Positions 1 through 7,025 are shown, counted from the stretch's first letter. The stretch is DNA of 21,874 nt from Candidatus Thiodiazotropha taylori (GCA_019100305.1 JAHRHW010000020.1:1-21874); one strand, 5' to 3'. A program made the numbers and translations. The notes: a model not told the origin generated them from the letters alone.

Positions 1-405
1 GACTGGAGAACCTGGGGTGCCTGTGACAATACGGTCTGTCGCTATGAAGGCGGAGACTATTGGCCGGATGGCACTGACTCCTTCAAGATCGGTGATCCTC
101 CTTTCCACCGTGAAGATGAGTGGATCAGTGTGGAGCTTGAAGCCAATGCCCGTACCGGTATCATCAGACTCTATATCACCACACAGGATGGTGAGCTGAA
201 CGGCCTCTATGTCCAGCAGACCATGAGTACACCGGGTGGTGAGTTCAACTATGTTGACATCATAGGTGGTTACTTCAACAGTGCCGCCCCTGCCAGTCCC
301 GATAACTATTTCATCATCGATGAACTGGTGATCGATGACAGCTATATCGGACCGCCTGCCGGGTTTATCGTGGGAAACCCACCCAATCCCCCAATTCTTG
401 AGTGA
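1..405 (+). CDS. C-terminal fragment of a lectin-like (jelly-roll) protein, probably exported
   Basis: The reading frame is open from the first base, so the gene starts outside the window and only the last 134 codons are visible. The fragment is rich in aromatic and acidic residues and in alternating beta-strand-like segments. It has two close cysteines (WGACDNTVC), a stretch like those in concanavalin/laminin-G-type folds (DEWISVELEANARTG), and a late motif NYFIIDELVIDDSYIGPP typical of the closing strands of such domains. It ends in a short proline-rich tail (NPPNPPILE) with no PEP-CTERM or other sorting signal. This composition suggests a secreted or surface carbohydrate-binding or polysaccharide-lyase-like domain, but I cannot name a family with certainty. 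A GTG at 130 is an internal codon and not a credible start, because the fold continues upstream of it. The gene converges on the lipoprotein gene at 456-839, with a shared terminator between them. Confidence 0.6.
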   Translation, partial: DWRTWGACDNTVCRYEGGDYWPDGTDSFKIGDPPFHREDEWISVELEANARTGIIRLYITTQDGELNGLYVQQTMSTPGGEFNYVDIIGGYFNSAAPASPDNYFIIDELVIDDSYIGPPAGFIVGNPPNPPILE

Positions 406-425
406 TCCTACTTGAATAGTTGCAG

Positions 426-455
426 AAAAACCCTGATCCCCGGATCAGGGTTTTT
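426..455. terminator. Bidirectional rho-independent terminator between convergent genes
   Basis: Five A, then CCCTGATCC, a very short loop, GGATCAGGG, then five T form a near-perfect inverted repeat. The A-run and T-run flank the GC stem on opposite sides, so it can terminate transcription from both directions. It begins 20 bases after the stop of the + gene, and its last base abuts the stop codon of the - lipoprotein gene (456). Confidence 0.85.
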
Positions 456-839
456 CTATTCCGTGATGGTTTTTTCGATACGCTCGGAGATCGGGCTGTT
501 CAAGCCGTCGGTGTCGTAGGCCACAATTCCGAAAAAGTAACTGCCGGCCGTCATGCTGGAGAGGTCGTAGGAGGTGACGTGGCCCTCCTCGATATCGGCA
601 ATCAACTCCAGATTGTTTGACGAAGGGCCACTGTAGATTTTATATCCCGCAAGCTCGCTGAGATCCAGGAAACTGCCATCCGTTCTTGTGGATGGGGCAA
701 CCCAGCTCAACTGCTGTGCCTGATTATCCGGTGGATTGACAGGGGTATTGTCGTCATCTCCACCACCGCCACCACCACCCCCACAGGCGGTTACCCCACA
801 GGCAAGTACGACTAATGTGTAAAGTGCTGATCTGTTCAT
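456..839 (-). CDS. Small lipoprotein with poly-glycine linker and fibronectin type III-like domain
   Basis: This gene encodes 127 residues. The N terminus is a short lipoprotein signal: MNRSALYTLVVLACGVTAC, with lipobox V-T-A-C and predicted lipidated Cys19 (Cys14 is a less likely alternative). Mature residues 20-27 are eight glycines followed by DDD, a flexible tether. The residue after the Cys is Gly rather than Asp, so outer-membrane sorting is expected. Residues about 43-127 look like one fibronectin type III domain: LSWVAPS, the AGYKIYSGPSS strand, SYDLSSMTAGSYFFGIVAYDTDG, then a closing strand. The ATG has an AGGAA ribosome site 5-6 bases upstream. No enzymatic motif is visible; a binding or structural envelope role is inferred. 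The gene stands alone on - and ends at the shared terminator. Confidence 0.7.
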   Translation of the reverse strand: MNRSALYTLVVLACGVTACGGGGGGGGDDDNTPVNPPDNQAQQLSWVAPSTRTDGSFLDLSELAGYKIYSGPSSNNLELIADIEEGHVTSYDLSSMTAGSYFFGIVAYDTDGLNSPISERIEKTITE

Positions 840-960
840 GGTTTCCTACCACTGTTTTCAGTTGCCAGAATCCGTTGTTGAGATGTTACAGCACAGAATG
901 GCTTTAGCACGGTAATTTGCACATTTCTGTGGAAGCGCTATTTACCACGCACTCACCCTA

Positions 961-966
961 ATTATA
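961..966 (-). promoter_or_regulatory. Possible -10 element for the lipoprotein gene
   Basis: The - strand reads TATAAT here, a perfect sigma70 -10 hexamer, about 120 bases upstream of the lipoprotein ATG. No good -35 hexamer lies at 16-18 bases, and the TG of an extended -10 is not correctly placed. This is a weak prediction. Confidence 0.3.
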
Positions 967-1168
967 CAAAATAATGCTCAACATCGATCGGAATTTCGCA
1001 ATCTTTGATACAGGCCCCGGCCATCTTTTGGAGGTTCTCCCCAAGGTTTCACTGCCATTGATCCTTACAATGGTAATTAGTTCACCGGATCCGGAAAATT
1101 CACTCTCTATTGACAGCGTCAATCACCATCCCGGTCAGGGTCCATTAACACGAATCCAATTGGCCCAG

Positions 1169-1184
1169 CAGGGCCGAAGCCCTG
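1169..1184 (-). other. cUUCGg-tetraloop hairpin downstream of glnD
   Basis: On the - strand this reads CAGGGC-TTCG-GCCCTG: a perfect 6-bp GC-rich stem closed by a C(UUCG)G tetraloop, one of the most stable RNA tetraloops known. It lies about 55-70 bases after the glnD stop on the transcribed strand. No T-run follows, so it is not a standard intrinsic terminator. A 3'-end stabilising or processing role is inference. Confidence 0.5.
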
Positions 1185-1239
1185 GACCAGTATCCGGTTC
1201 ATGATAATTCCTGGGCCTATGGAAACGGTGTGATGAGCT

Positions 1240-3894
1240 TCAATTTTCCGCCTGTTCAGTGGTTTCCGGCATTCGGTTCATGACGGCGTCTTTCAGACAA
1301 TTGAGCGTGGTATCGGACCAGATAGGCTTATTCTGACGATCCGTGATGAAAAAGATATCCTCCACCCGGGCTCCCAGGGTGGTGATCTTCGCATGCTGCA
1401 GGCGGATATTACACTCAGCAAAGGCTTGCCCTACATCGGAGAGTAGACCTGGCCGGTCCAGTGTCACCAGTCGCATGATGGTACGTTCCAGGGTGGGTTC
1501 CTGGTTGAAATAGATTTCTGTGGAGTTATCGAAGTGTTTGTTCTGTCTGGGAATTCTCCGACTTACGTTGAGTGGTTGATCACCTTCCTGGCATATCCCT
1601 TCCCGCAGAGTATTGACGATCTCCTCACTGCGTAGACCGAATTCAACCGGTGAGCCGTCCTGTTCGAGAACCAGATAGGAGTTGAGTGAGAAGCCGTTTG
1701 AGGTACTCATTACCCGGGCATTGACGATGGACAGGGAGAGTTGGTCGAGGAGGGTGGTCGTGACGGCGAACAGGTTGTCCCTGTCGATGCCGTAGTAGAG
1801 CACCTCGGTTCCTCCCCGCTTCTGGGTTTGACGCATCTGAACCAGCGGAAATGAGCCCACAGGAGCCTGCAGGATGGATCGGCTGTGACGCTGGATGGCA
1901 TTCGGCGAATGGGTGAGGAAATATTCATGGGTGAAGGTGGACCAGAGTTGTCTTACCTCCGTTTCATCGATCTCCTGCTTTTTCAATTGATGCAGTGCGG
2001 CCTGCTGTTTTTCCTGAATCAGCTCCTCCTGGGCGAGGGGATTCTCCAGGCCGCGAATCAGTGCTCGACGGGTGGCGTTGAACAGATCTCTGAGCAGGGA
2101 ATCCTTCCAGGAGTTCCAGGCAGCCGGATTGGTGGCGCGGCTGTCAGCGAAGGTGAGCAGGTAGAGATAGGTCAGTCGGTTCAGGTCGCCGACCAGGGCA
2201 GCAAACTCCTGAACCACCTTCGGGTCGGTGATATCTTTACGCTGTGCTGTCATCGACATTACCAGATGGTTACGCACCAGCCAGCTGACCAATTGACTGT
2301 CATATTCGCTCAGGTGGTGGAGGCGACAGAAGTTGTAGGCGTCCACCGCACCTAGCTCTGAGTGGTTGCCGCCTCGGCCTTTGGCAATGTCATGGAACAG
2401 GGCGGCCAGATAGATCAGCTCTTCCTTTGGCAGGGTTTTCGCCAGTTGAGTGCAGAAGGGGTATTCATCTGCAAACCGATCGACACTCAATCGGCGGATA
2501 TTCCGGACCACCATCAGGGTGTGTTCATCGACTGTATAGACGTGGAACAGATCGTATTGCATGCGCCCGACAATGTTTTCGAACATCGGGATATAGGCGG
2601 CCAATACCCCATAGATATTCATACGACGTAACACTCTGGTGAGCCCCACTGGCTGACGAAGGATCTCCATGAAAAGACTCTGTGCCCGGATATCCTGGCG
2701 AAACGCCTCATCGATCAGGTAGGTATGGTTTCTGATCAGACGGATGGTGCTGGCCCTGACCCCGATCAGGTCCGTGTGCTCCTGCATCACCAGAAACATC
2801 TCCAGCAGAGCGTTAGGGTAGCGCTTGAAGACGCTCTCATGGGTCACTTCCAGAAATTGGCTGCGCTGCTGAAAGCGCTGATTGAGCTTGGTTGGCTCAC
2901 CGAGCTCGTCTTTCAACAGAATGCTCTCCTGAAAGTGCTGCAGTAGCATTTCGTTGAGTCGACTGAGCTCCATTACCGTGCGGTAGTAGTCTCGCATGAA
3001 GCACTCGACAGCCAGGTTGGCATGATCGGCGTCATAACCAAGATAACTGGCGAGGGTGCGCTGATGATCGAACAGCAACCGGTCATCACAACGTCCGGTC
3101 AGCAGATGCAGGGCAAAGCGAACCCGCCAGAGGTGATTCTGTCCCTCGATCAGGGTCTGGTACTCGGCTTCGGTAAGGAACTTATGTTTGACCAGATCGT
3201 GCAGGTCACGGATCTGGAAATGGCGTTTGGCGACCCAACCGATCATCTGAATATCCCGCAATCCACCGGGGCTCTCTTTAAGATTGGGTTCGAGATTGCT
3301 TAGGCTGCAGCCCTGCTTGGTATGGCGTTTACGCTGCTCATTCCATTTCGCCTCAAAAAACTCATCGCTGTTCCACATCTTGTCGGGAGCGATTACCAGC
3401 AGCATGTTCTCAAATAGCGCCACTGAACCGGTCAGCAGTCGTGCTTCGATCAGATTGGTGATGACCGTGATGTCCTGCCTGGACTCACGCTCCGCATCAT
3501 CGATGGTTCTGACGCTCTGTCCGATCTCCAGGCCGATATCCCAGAGCAGGGTCAGAAACTGCTGTAGCTGGTTCTCAAAGGATTCAAACTGACTCTCATG
3601 CTCAAGCAGGATCATGATGTCGATGTCCGAGGCGGGGTGGAGCTCCCCCCGGCCATAGCCCCCGACCGCAACCAGGCAGGCCGCTGCCTGGTCGGAAAAA
3701 TATCGGTTCCAGGCCTGTTTCAAAATCTCATCGATCAGATTGGCCCGCTCGGCAACCAGCTCACTGGTGGGCGTCTGTCCTGTGGTAAAGCGTTCATTGA
3801 CATCCTCAACATAGCGTTTCAGATAGTCTTTACAGGGTTGGATTGGGGAGACGTCGTGGGTGAACGCCTCTCTCAGGGCCGCATAGTCAATCAT
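1240..3894 (-). CDS. glnD: Bifunctional PII uridylyltransferase / uridylyl-removing enzyme
   Basis: GlnD uridylylates and deuridylylates PII proteins (GlnB/GlnK) in response to glutamine, setting nitrogen assimilation. With ATG at 3894 the protein has 884 residues, close to the 890 of E. coli GlnD. The frame stays open upstream to a TTG at 3957, but those 21 extra residues look non-native and are not included. The nucleotidyltransferase motif GGYGRGELHPASDID is at residues 78-92 with the two metal-binding Asp at 90 and 92. The HD phosphohydrolase part shows VDEHTL at 455-460 and the HD pair at 501-502 (LFHDIAKGRGG). Two C-terminal ACT domains, about 696-760 and 805-875, are the glutamine sensors; the second begins IMRLVTLDRPGLLSDVG. 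The gene follows map on the same strand after a gap of about 200 bases. All key residues are present. Confidence 0.95.
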   Translation of the reverse strand: MIDYAALREAFTHDVSPIQPCKDYLKRYVEDVNERFTTGQTPTSELVAERANLIDEILKQAWNRYFSDQAAACLVAVGGYGRGELHPASDIDIMILLEHESQFESFENQLQQFLTLLWDIGLEIGQSVRTIDDAERESRQDITVITNLIEARLLTGSVALFENMLLVIAPDKMWNSDEFFEAKWNEQRKRHTKQGCSLSNLEPNLKESPGGLRDIQMIGWVAKRHFQIRDLHDLVKHKFLTEAEYQTLIEGQNHLWRVRFALHLLTGRCDDRLLFDHQRTLASYLGYDADHANLAVECFMRDYYRTVMELSRLNEMLLQHFQESILLKDELGEPTKLNQRFQQRSQFLEVTHESVFKRYPNALLEMFLVMQEHTDLIGVRASTIRLIRNHTYLIDEAFRQDIRAQSLFMEILRQPVGLTRVLRRMNIYGVLAAYIPMFENIVGRMQYDLFHVYTVDEHTLMVVRNIRRLSVDRFADEYPFCTQLAKTLPKEELIYLAALFHDIAKGRGGNHSELGAVDAYNFCRLHHLSEYDSQLVSWLVRNHLVMSMTAQRKDITDPKVVQEFAALVGDLNRLTYLYLLTFADSRATNPAAWNSWKDSLLRDLFNATRRALIRGLENPLAQEELIQEKQQAALHQLKKQEIDETEVRQLWSTFTHEYFLTHSPNAIQRHSRSILQAPVGSFPLVQMRQTQKRGGTEVLYYGIDRDNLFAVTTTLLDQLSLSIVNARVMSTSNGFSLNSYLVLEQDGSPVEFGLRSEEIVNTLREGICQEGDQPLNVSRRIPRQNKHFDNSTEIYFNQEPTLERTIMRLVTLDRPGLLSDVGQAFAECNIRLQHAKITTLGARVEDIFFITDRQNKPIWSDTTLNCLKDAVMNRMPETTEQAEN

Positions 3895-4069
3895 AGTACA
3901 CAGTATAGAGGCAGTAGGTCTCAGGCCGTAAGAGAATAATCCGCAAATGGATACCAATCATCGCAAACCGAGACCAGCGTGGAAAATTATTCGCGGCATT
4001 TGCGCTATTGGCGTCGATTAGCGGTTAATCGGGGTGCAGCACGGATTTCCCTCTTCAGTGTAAGACCCC

Positions 4070-4080
4070 TCCCGACGGGA
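4070..4080 (-). other. Small GC hairpin between map and glnD
   Basis: TCCCG-A-CGGGA forms a short inverted repeat (loop at least 3 bases, so a 4-bp stem in RNA) 13 bases after the map stop on the - strand. No T-run follows. It may sit at the map 3' end, but is too weak to call a terminator. The rest of the roughly 200-base map-glnD gap shows only an 8-base spaced inverted repeat (CGCAAATG at 3942, CATTTGCG at 3997) and no promoter I would defend. Confidence 0.25.
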
Positions 4081-4092
4081 ATTGACTCCCGG

Positions 4093-4869
4093 TTAGCAAC
4101 GACTTGCCCGCTCTTCCTCGCGCAGAGTCAGCACTTCAAAACCGTTCTCGGTAACCAGGATGGTGTGTTCAAATTGCGCTGAAAGGCTACGATCCCGGGT
4201 GATCACAGTCCACCCGTCCGGCTTCAATTTGACCTGTTGTTTGCCCGCATTGACCATCGGTTCAATGGTGAAGCACATACCGGGCTGCAGAACCATGCCG
4301 GTGCCGGATTGGCCGTAGTGCAACACCTGCGGATCCTCATGGAACTCCTTGCCGATACCATGACCGCAATACTCTCTGACCACACTGTAGTGGTGATTTT
4401 CGACAAAGGTCTGGATGGCGTTACCGATATCGCCGAGCCGGCAGCCTGGCTCTACCTTATTGATACCCAGCCATAATGCATCCTGGGTGACATCGATCAG
4501 TCGCTTGGCAAGAATTGAGGGCTGGCCGACGGTGAACATCTTGCTGGTGTCGCCATGGTAACCGTGCTTGATCACGGTGATATCGATGTTCACGATATCG
4601 CCCTTTTTAAGACGTTTTTCGTTGGGAATTCCGTGGCAGACAACCTGGTTGACCGAAGTACAGATGGATTTTGGAAAGCCCCGGTAGTTCAGCGGTGCCG
4701 GAATGGCCTGCTGCTGATCGACGATATAGTCGTGGCAGATGCGATCCAGTTCCAGGGTTGTCACGCCGGGCTGTACATGAGGGGCAATCATCTCCAATAC
4801 CTCAGCCGCAAGCTTGCCGGCCTGTCTCATCTTTTCTATCTCTTGCGCTGTTTTTATTGTGACGCCCAT
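4093..4869 (-). CDS. map: Type I methionine aminopeptidase
   Basis: Map removes the initiator Met from nascent proteins in the cytoplasm and is essential. It has 258 residues, close to the 264 of E. coli Map. The full dinuclear-metal and catalytic set is visible: His79 (VCHGIPN), Asp96 (NIDITV), Asp107 (HGDTSKMF), His170 (YCGHGIGKEFHEDP), Glu203 (FTIEPM) and Glu234 (AQFEHTILV). The ATG at 4869 gives the expected N terminus (IKTAQEIEKMRQAGKLAAEVL), though no strong ribosome site precedes it. Map is divergent from rpsB, the classic arrangement in gammaproteobacteria. It precedes glnD on the same strand and may share transcription with it. Confidence 0.96.
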   Translation of the reverse strand: MGVTIKTAQEIEKMRQAGKLAAEVLEMIAPHVQPGVTTLELDRICHDYIVDQQQAIPAPLNYRGFPKSICTSVNQVVCHGIPNEKRLKKGDIVNIDITVIKHGYHGDTSKMFTVGQPSILAKRLIDVTQDALWLGINKVEPGCRLGDIGNAIQTFVENHHYSVVREYCGHGIGKEFHEDPQVLHYGQSGTGMVLQPGMCFTIEPMVNAGKQQVKLKPDGWTVITRDRSLSAQFEHTILVTENGFEVLTLREEERASRC

Positions 4870-4935
4870 GTGAAATCGCTTGAAAGTCCGGGAAGTTAAA
4901 CCTGAATCCGAAGGTTATTGGCGAGTGCGGCAAGA

Positions 4936-4964
4936 TTGTCGCAACAAGCCGGTTATGGTATAAA
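4936..4964 (+). promoter_or_regulatory. Sigma70 promoter of rpsB-tsf with GC-rich discriminator
   Basis: TTGTCG (4936-4941) and TATAAA (4959-4964) are separated by exactly 17 bases. The sequence just before the -10 is TTATGG, and just after it AACGCCCCGC, a GC-rich discriminator of the type found at stringently controlled rRNA and ribosomal-protein promoters. Transcription would start near 4971. Growth-rate or ppGpp control is inferred from the discriminator. Confidence 0.75.
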
Positions 4965-4970
4965 ACGCCC

Positions 4971-5175
4971 CGCTGAATCGCAAACGCTTCAGCATTCCAA
5001 GTCCGCGGAGGCCCTAGGGTTATTCTCGCGGGTAGAAAACACACACATATCGTCACATGGTCCTGGGTGCCTTGGAAGATACTGAGTATTACTAAGTTTT
5101 GCTTATTAATCAGTATCATAAGGTTGGATTATGGGGTATGTGGAGGTTTAACCCGATACATATCAGGAGTCACTC
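4971..5175 (+). promoter_or_regulatory. Structured rpsB 5' leader, candidate S2 autoregulatory element
   Basis: About 205 bases lie between the predicted start site and the rpsB ATG. Three helices can be drawn: GCTGAA/TTCAGC (4972-4977 with 4988-4993); CCGCG/CGCGG (5003-5007 with 5027-5031), enclosing the palindrome CCCTAGGG; and GATACTGA/TCAGTATC (5078-5085 with 5110-5117), whose loop holds an inner AAG-TTTTG-CTT. In E. coli and relatives a long rpsB leader mediates feedback by ribosomal protein S2. This leader has matching position and size, but I could not align it to the known structure. Confidence 0.5.
5131..5151 (+). CDS. Possible six-codon leader ORF upstream of rpsB
   Basis: ATG GGG TAT GTG GAG GTT TAA encodes MGYVEV. 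It is preceded by AAGG seven bases upstream, a usable ribosome site. It ends 24 bases before the rpsB ATG and 14 bases before the rpsB ribosome site. It may be chance, but its placement just after the GATACTGA helix is compatible with a translated leader peptide. Confidence 0.2.
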   Translation: MGYVEV

Positions 5176-5925
5176 ATGAGTGAAGTATCAATGCGCCAAA
5201 TGCTTGAGGCAGGCGTACATTTTGGTCATCAGACCCGTTACTGGAACCCGAAAATGGGTTCTTACATATTTGGACATCGCAATAAGATCCACATCGTCAA
5301 TCTGGAAAAGACGATGCCCCTTTTCAAGGATGCGATGAATTTCGTCGGTTCCCTCTCTGCCAACGGCGGCAAGGTTCTGTTTGTCGGCACCAAGCGTGCG
5401 GCGCAGTCCGTGGTACGCGAAGAGGCGGAGCGTTGCGATATGCCTTTCGTCAACCATCGCTGGTTGGGCGGCATGCTGACCAATTTCAAGACCATCAAAC
5501 AGTCCATCAAGCGACTCAAAGAGCTTGAGGCGATGTTCGAAGACGGCAGTGTTGAGCAGCGTTTCAACAAGAAAGAGGCGCTCGGATTGAGTCGCGAGCT
5601 GGAGAAGCTGGAGCGCAGCCTCGGCGGTATCAAGAACATGAACGGTCTACCGGACGCCCTCTATATCATCGATGTAGGTCACGAGAAGAATGCAGTGGCT
5701 GAAGCCCGTAAACTGGGTATTCCGGTGATCGGCGTAGTGGATACCAACAATGATCCGGATGATATCGATTACGTGATTCCAGGCAACGATGATGCGATTC
5801 GCGCGATTCAGCTCTATGTGCAGGGTGCTTCGGCAGCGATTCTGGAAGGTCGCGCCAGTGCCGCAAACAGTGTGGCGGCAAACAGCAACGAGGAGTTTGT
5901 CGAGGTAGCGCCTGATCAGGCCTGA
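5176..5925 (+). CDS. rpsB: 30S ribosomal protein S2
   Basis: S2 is a late-assembling small-subunit protein that binds near the head-body junction and helps recruit S1. The product has 249 residues (241 in E. coli). Both family signatures are visible: the N-terminal MRQMLEAGVHFGHQTRYWNP (from residue 6) and the C-terminal PDALYIIDVGHEKNAVAEA segment followed by GIPVIGVVDTN. The ATG has a clear AGGAG site six bases upstream. It is the first gene of the + series and is paired with tsf, as in nearly all bacteria. Expression probably comes from the promoter at 4936-4964, with possible S2 feedback through the leader. The acidic tail after residue about 235 is variable and unremarkable. Confidence 0.98.
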   Translation: MSEVSMRQMLEAGVHFGHQTRYWNPKMGSYIFGHRNKIHIVNLEKTMPLFKDAMNFVGSLSANGGKVLFVGTKRAAQSVVREEAERCDMPFVNHRWLGGMLTNFKTIKQSIKRLKELEAMFEDGSVEQRFNKKEALGLSRELEKLERSLGGIKNMNGLPDALYIIDVGHEKNAVAEARKLGIPVIGVVDTNNDPDDIDYVIPGNDDAIRAIQLYVQGASAAILEGRASAANSVAANSNEEFVEVAPDQA

Positions 5926-5940
5926 ACCATCGGCAAAGTA

Positions 5941-5962
5941 ACCGGACTCTCGGGAGTCCGGT
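5941..5962 (+). promoter_or_regulatory. Strong hairpin in the rpsB-tsf spacer
   Basis: ACCGGACTC-TCGG-GAGTCCGGT is a perfect 9-bp stem with a 4-base loop, 16 bases after the rpsB stop. No T-run follows (AAGCATTCTC), so it is not a full terminator. A partial attenuator or processing/stability hairpin that sets the S2 to EF-Ts ratio is the likely role, by analogy with the rpsB-tsf spacer of other bacteria. Confidence 0.6.
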
Positions 5963-6016
5963 AAGCATTCTCTTGTAAGACAGTTTTACTACTTAAATAT
6001 TAAAGGTAGGCGTATT

Positions 6017-6904
6017 ATGGCAATTACAGCCTCTCTGGTGAAAGAGCTGCGTGATCGTACCGGCGCAGGGATGATGGAGTGTAAAAAGGCATTGGTCGAG
6101 TCCAATGGCGATGTGGATGCAGCCATCGAACAGATGCGCAAATCCGGTCAGGCGAAGGCGGCTAAAAAAGCGGGCCGCATCGCGGCAGAGGGTATCATCG
6201 TGTTGAGCTTCAACGATGACAATACCCAGGGCGCAATGGTTGAGGTCAATTGTGAAACCGATTTTGTCGGCAAGGACGACAATTTCACCTCTTTCGCAAA
6301 GGCCGTTGCAGAGCGTGTTCTGGCAGGTGGCGCAGACGATGTCGCTGCTTTGATGGAGCAGCCGCTGCATGAAGGTGAAGAGACCACTGTCAATCAGGCC
6401 CGTGAGGCCCTGGTCTCAAAACTCGGCGAAAACATGAATGTACGCCGTTTCATCCGTTTCAATGCCTCCTCCGGTACGCTGGTCAGCTATCGTCACGGCG
6501 TGCGTATCGGTGTGGTACTCGAGCTCGACGGCGGTGATGATGAGTTGGGACGCGATCTGGCGATGCACATTGCGGCGACCAATCCGGTCTGCCTCTCTGC
6601 AGACCAGATGCCACAGGATATGATGGACAAAGAGCGTGAGATCGTCACTGCTCAGGCGAAAGAGAGCGGCAAGCCGGATGAGATCATTGCCAAAATGGTC
6701 GAAGGCCGGATGCGCAAGTATCTCGCTGAGAACACCCTGATGGGTCAGGCGTTCGTCAAGGATCCAGATACCAGCGTGGAAAAGCTGCTGAAAAGCAAAA
6801 ATGCACAGATTGTGGATTACAAACGCTTTGAAGTTGGTGAAGGTATCGAGAAGAAGCAGGAAAACTTTGCTGAAGAGGTCATGGCTCAAGCCAAGATGTC
6901 TTGA
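6017..6904 (+). CDS. tsf: Translation elongation factor Ts
   Basis: EF-Ts is the nucleotide-exchange factor that regenerates EF-Tu-GTP from EF-Tu-GDP. It has 295 residues (283 in E. coli). The N-terminal UBA-like domain starts MAITASLVKELRDRTGAGMM, followed by the CKKAL and GDVDAAIE segments. The EF-Tu-contacting motif TDFVGKDDNF is at residues 81-90. The C-terminal core continues through HIAATNP and the coiled-coil region to KNAQIVDYKRFEVGEGIEKK. The ATG is preceded by AAAGGTAGG. The gene is separated from rpsB by 91 bases containing one hairpin, and followed by 121 bases with three more. Confidence 0.97.
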   Translation: MAITASLVKELRDRTGAGMMECKKALVESNGDVDAAIEQMRKSGQAKAAKKAGRIAAEGIIVLSFNDDNTQGAMVEVNCETDFVGKDDNFTSFAKAVAERVLAGGADDVAALMEQPLHEGEETTVNQAREALVSKLGENMNVRRFIRFNASSGTLVSYRHGVRIGVVLELDGGDDELGRDLAMHIAATNPVCLSADQMPQDMMDKEREIVTAQAKESGKPDEIIAKMVEGRMRKYLAENTLMGQAFVKDPDTSVEKLLKSKNAQIVDYKRFEVGEGIEKKQENFAEEVMAQAKMS

Positions 6905-6916
6905 TTTTTCTGCGCC

Positions 6917-6930
6917 AAGCCCATGGGCTT
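6917..6930 (+). promoter_or_regulatory. Hairpin 1 of the tsf-pyrH spacer
   Basis: AAGCCC-AT-GGGCTT is a perfect 14-base palindrome 12 bases after the tsf stop. As RNA it would be a 5-bp stem with a 4-base loop. No T-run follows. Confidence 0.5.
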
Positions 6931-6931
6931 A

Positions 6932-6968
6932 GTGGAGAGGCATCGATCGCAATCCGATGCCTTTCCAC
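6932..6968 (+). promoter_or_regulatory. Hairpin 2 of the tsf-pyrH spacer, 14-bp stem
   Basis: GTGGAGAGGCATCG (6932-6945) pairs with CGATGCCTTTCCAC (6955-6968) over 14 consecutive pairs including one G-U, around a 9-base loop. It is the strongest structure in the spacer and lies one base after hairpin 1. The absence of a U-tract argues against intrinsic termination. RNase processing, mRNA stabilisation or attenuation are possible. Confidence 0.65.
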
Positions 6969-6970
6969 AG

Positions 6971-6990
6971 CCAGCCACTGTGGTGGCTGG
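6971..6990 (+). promoter_or_regulatory. Hairpin 3 of the tsf-pyrH spacer
   Basis: CCAGCCAC-TGTG-GTGGCTGG is a perfect 8-bp stem with a 4-base loop, two bases after hairpin 2. CCACAG (6965-6970) can instead pair with CTGTGG (6978-6983), which would break both this stem and the base of hairpin 2, so alternative folds exist. The pyrH ribosome site lies about 22 bases further on. Confidence 0.55.
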
Positions 6991-7025
6991 TCACCATTAA
7001 TAACAGACCCCAGGATAGGGATGAT

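Larger units (their letters stand above)
840..1239. other. 400-base intergenic region without a convincing gene
   Basis: This stretch separates the lipoprotein gene (upstream side) from the 3' end of glnD. A 76-codon + frame at 974-1204 has no recognisable protein character, no ribosome site and a composition unlike its neighbours, so I read it as chance. The region contains a possible -10 box for the lipoprotein gene and two small inverted repeats: CCATTG/CAATGG at 1055-1073 and the hairpin listed at 1169-1184. I see nothing else in it. Confidence 0.6.
4870..5175. other. Divergent map / rpsB regulatory region
   Basis: These 306 bases between the two start codons hold the rpsB promoter (4936-4964), its structured leader (about 4971-5175) and, on the other strand, whatever drives map. 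For map I see only a poor candidate (TTGCGA on the - strand followed by an A/T-rich hexamer about 18 bases later), which I do not list separately. Confidence 0.7.

Noticed and set aside
918..945. TTGCAC with TATTTA 16 bases later on + strand
   Set aside because: It resembles a sigma70 promoter by chance, but there is no + strand gene downstream before the convergent glnD 3' end.
974..1204. 76-codon + frame in the glnD-lipoprotein gap
   Set aside because: No ribosome site, no recognisable domain and no membrane or signal segment.
3895..3957. Upstream TTG start for glnD
   Set aside because: It would add 21 residues absent from the family. ATG 3894 gives the expected length and N terminus.
6957..7025. 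Upstream start for pyrH
   Set aside because: It would encode 23 residues from the hairpin region. ATG 7026 has a well-spaced AGGATAGGG and the family N terminus.
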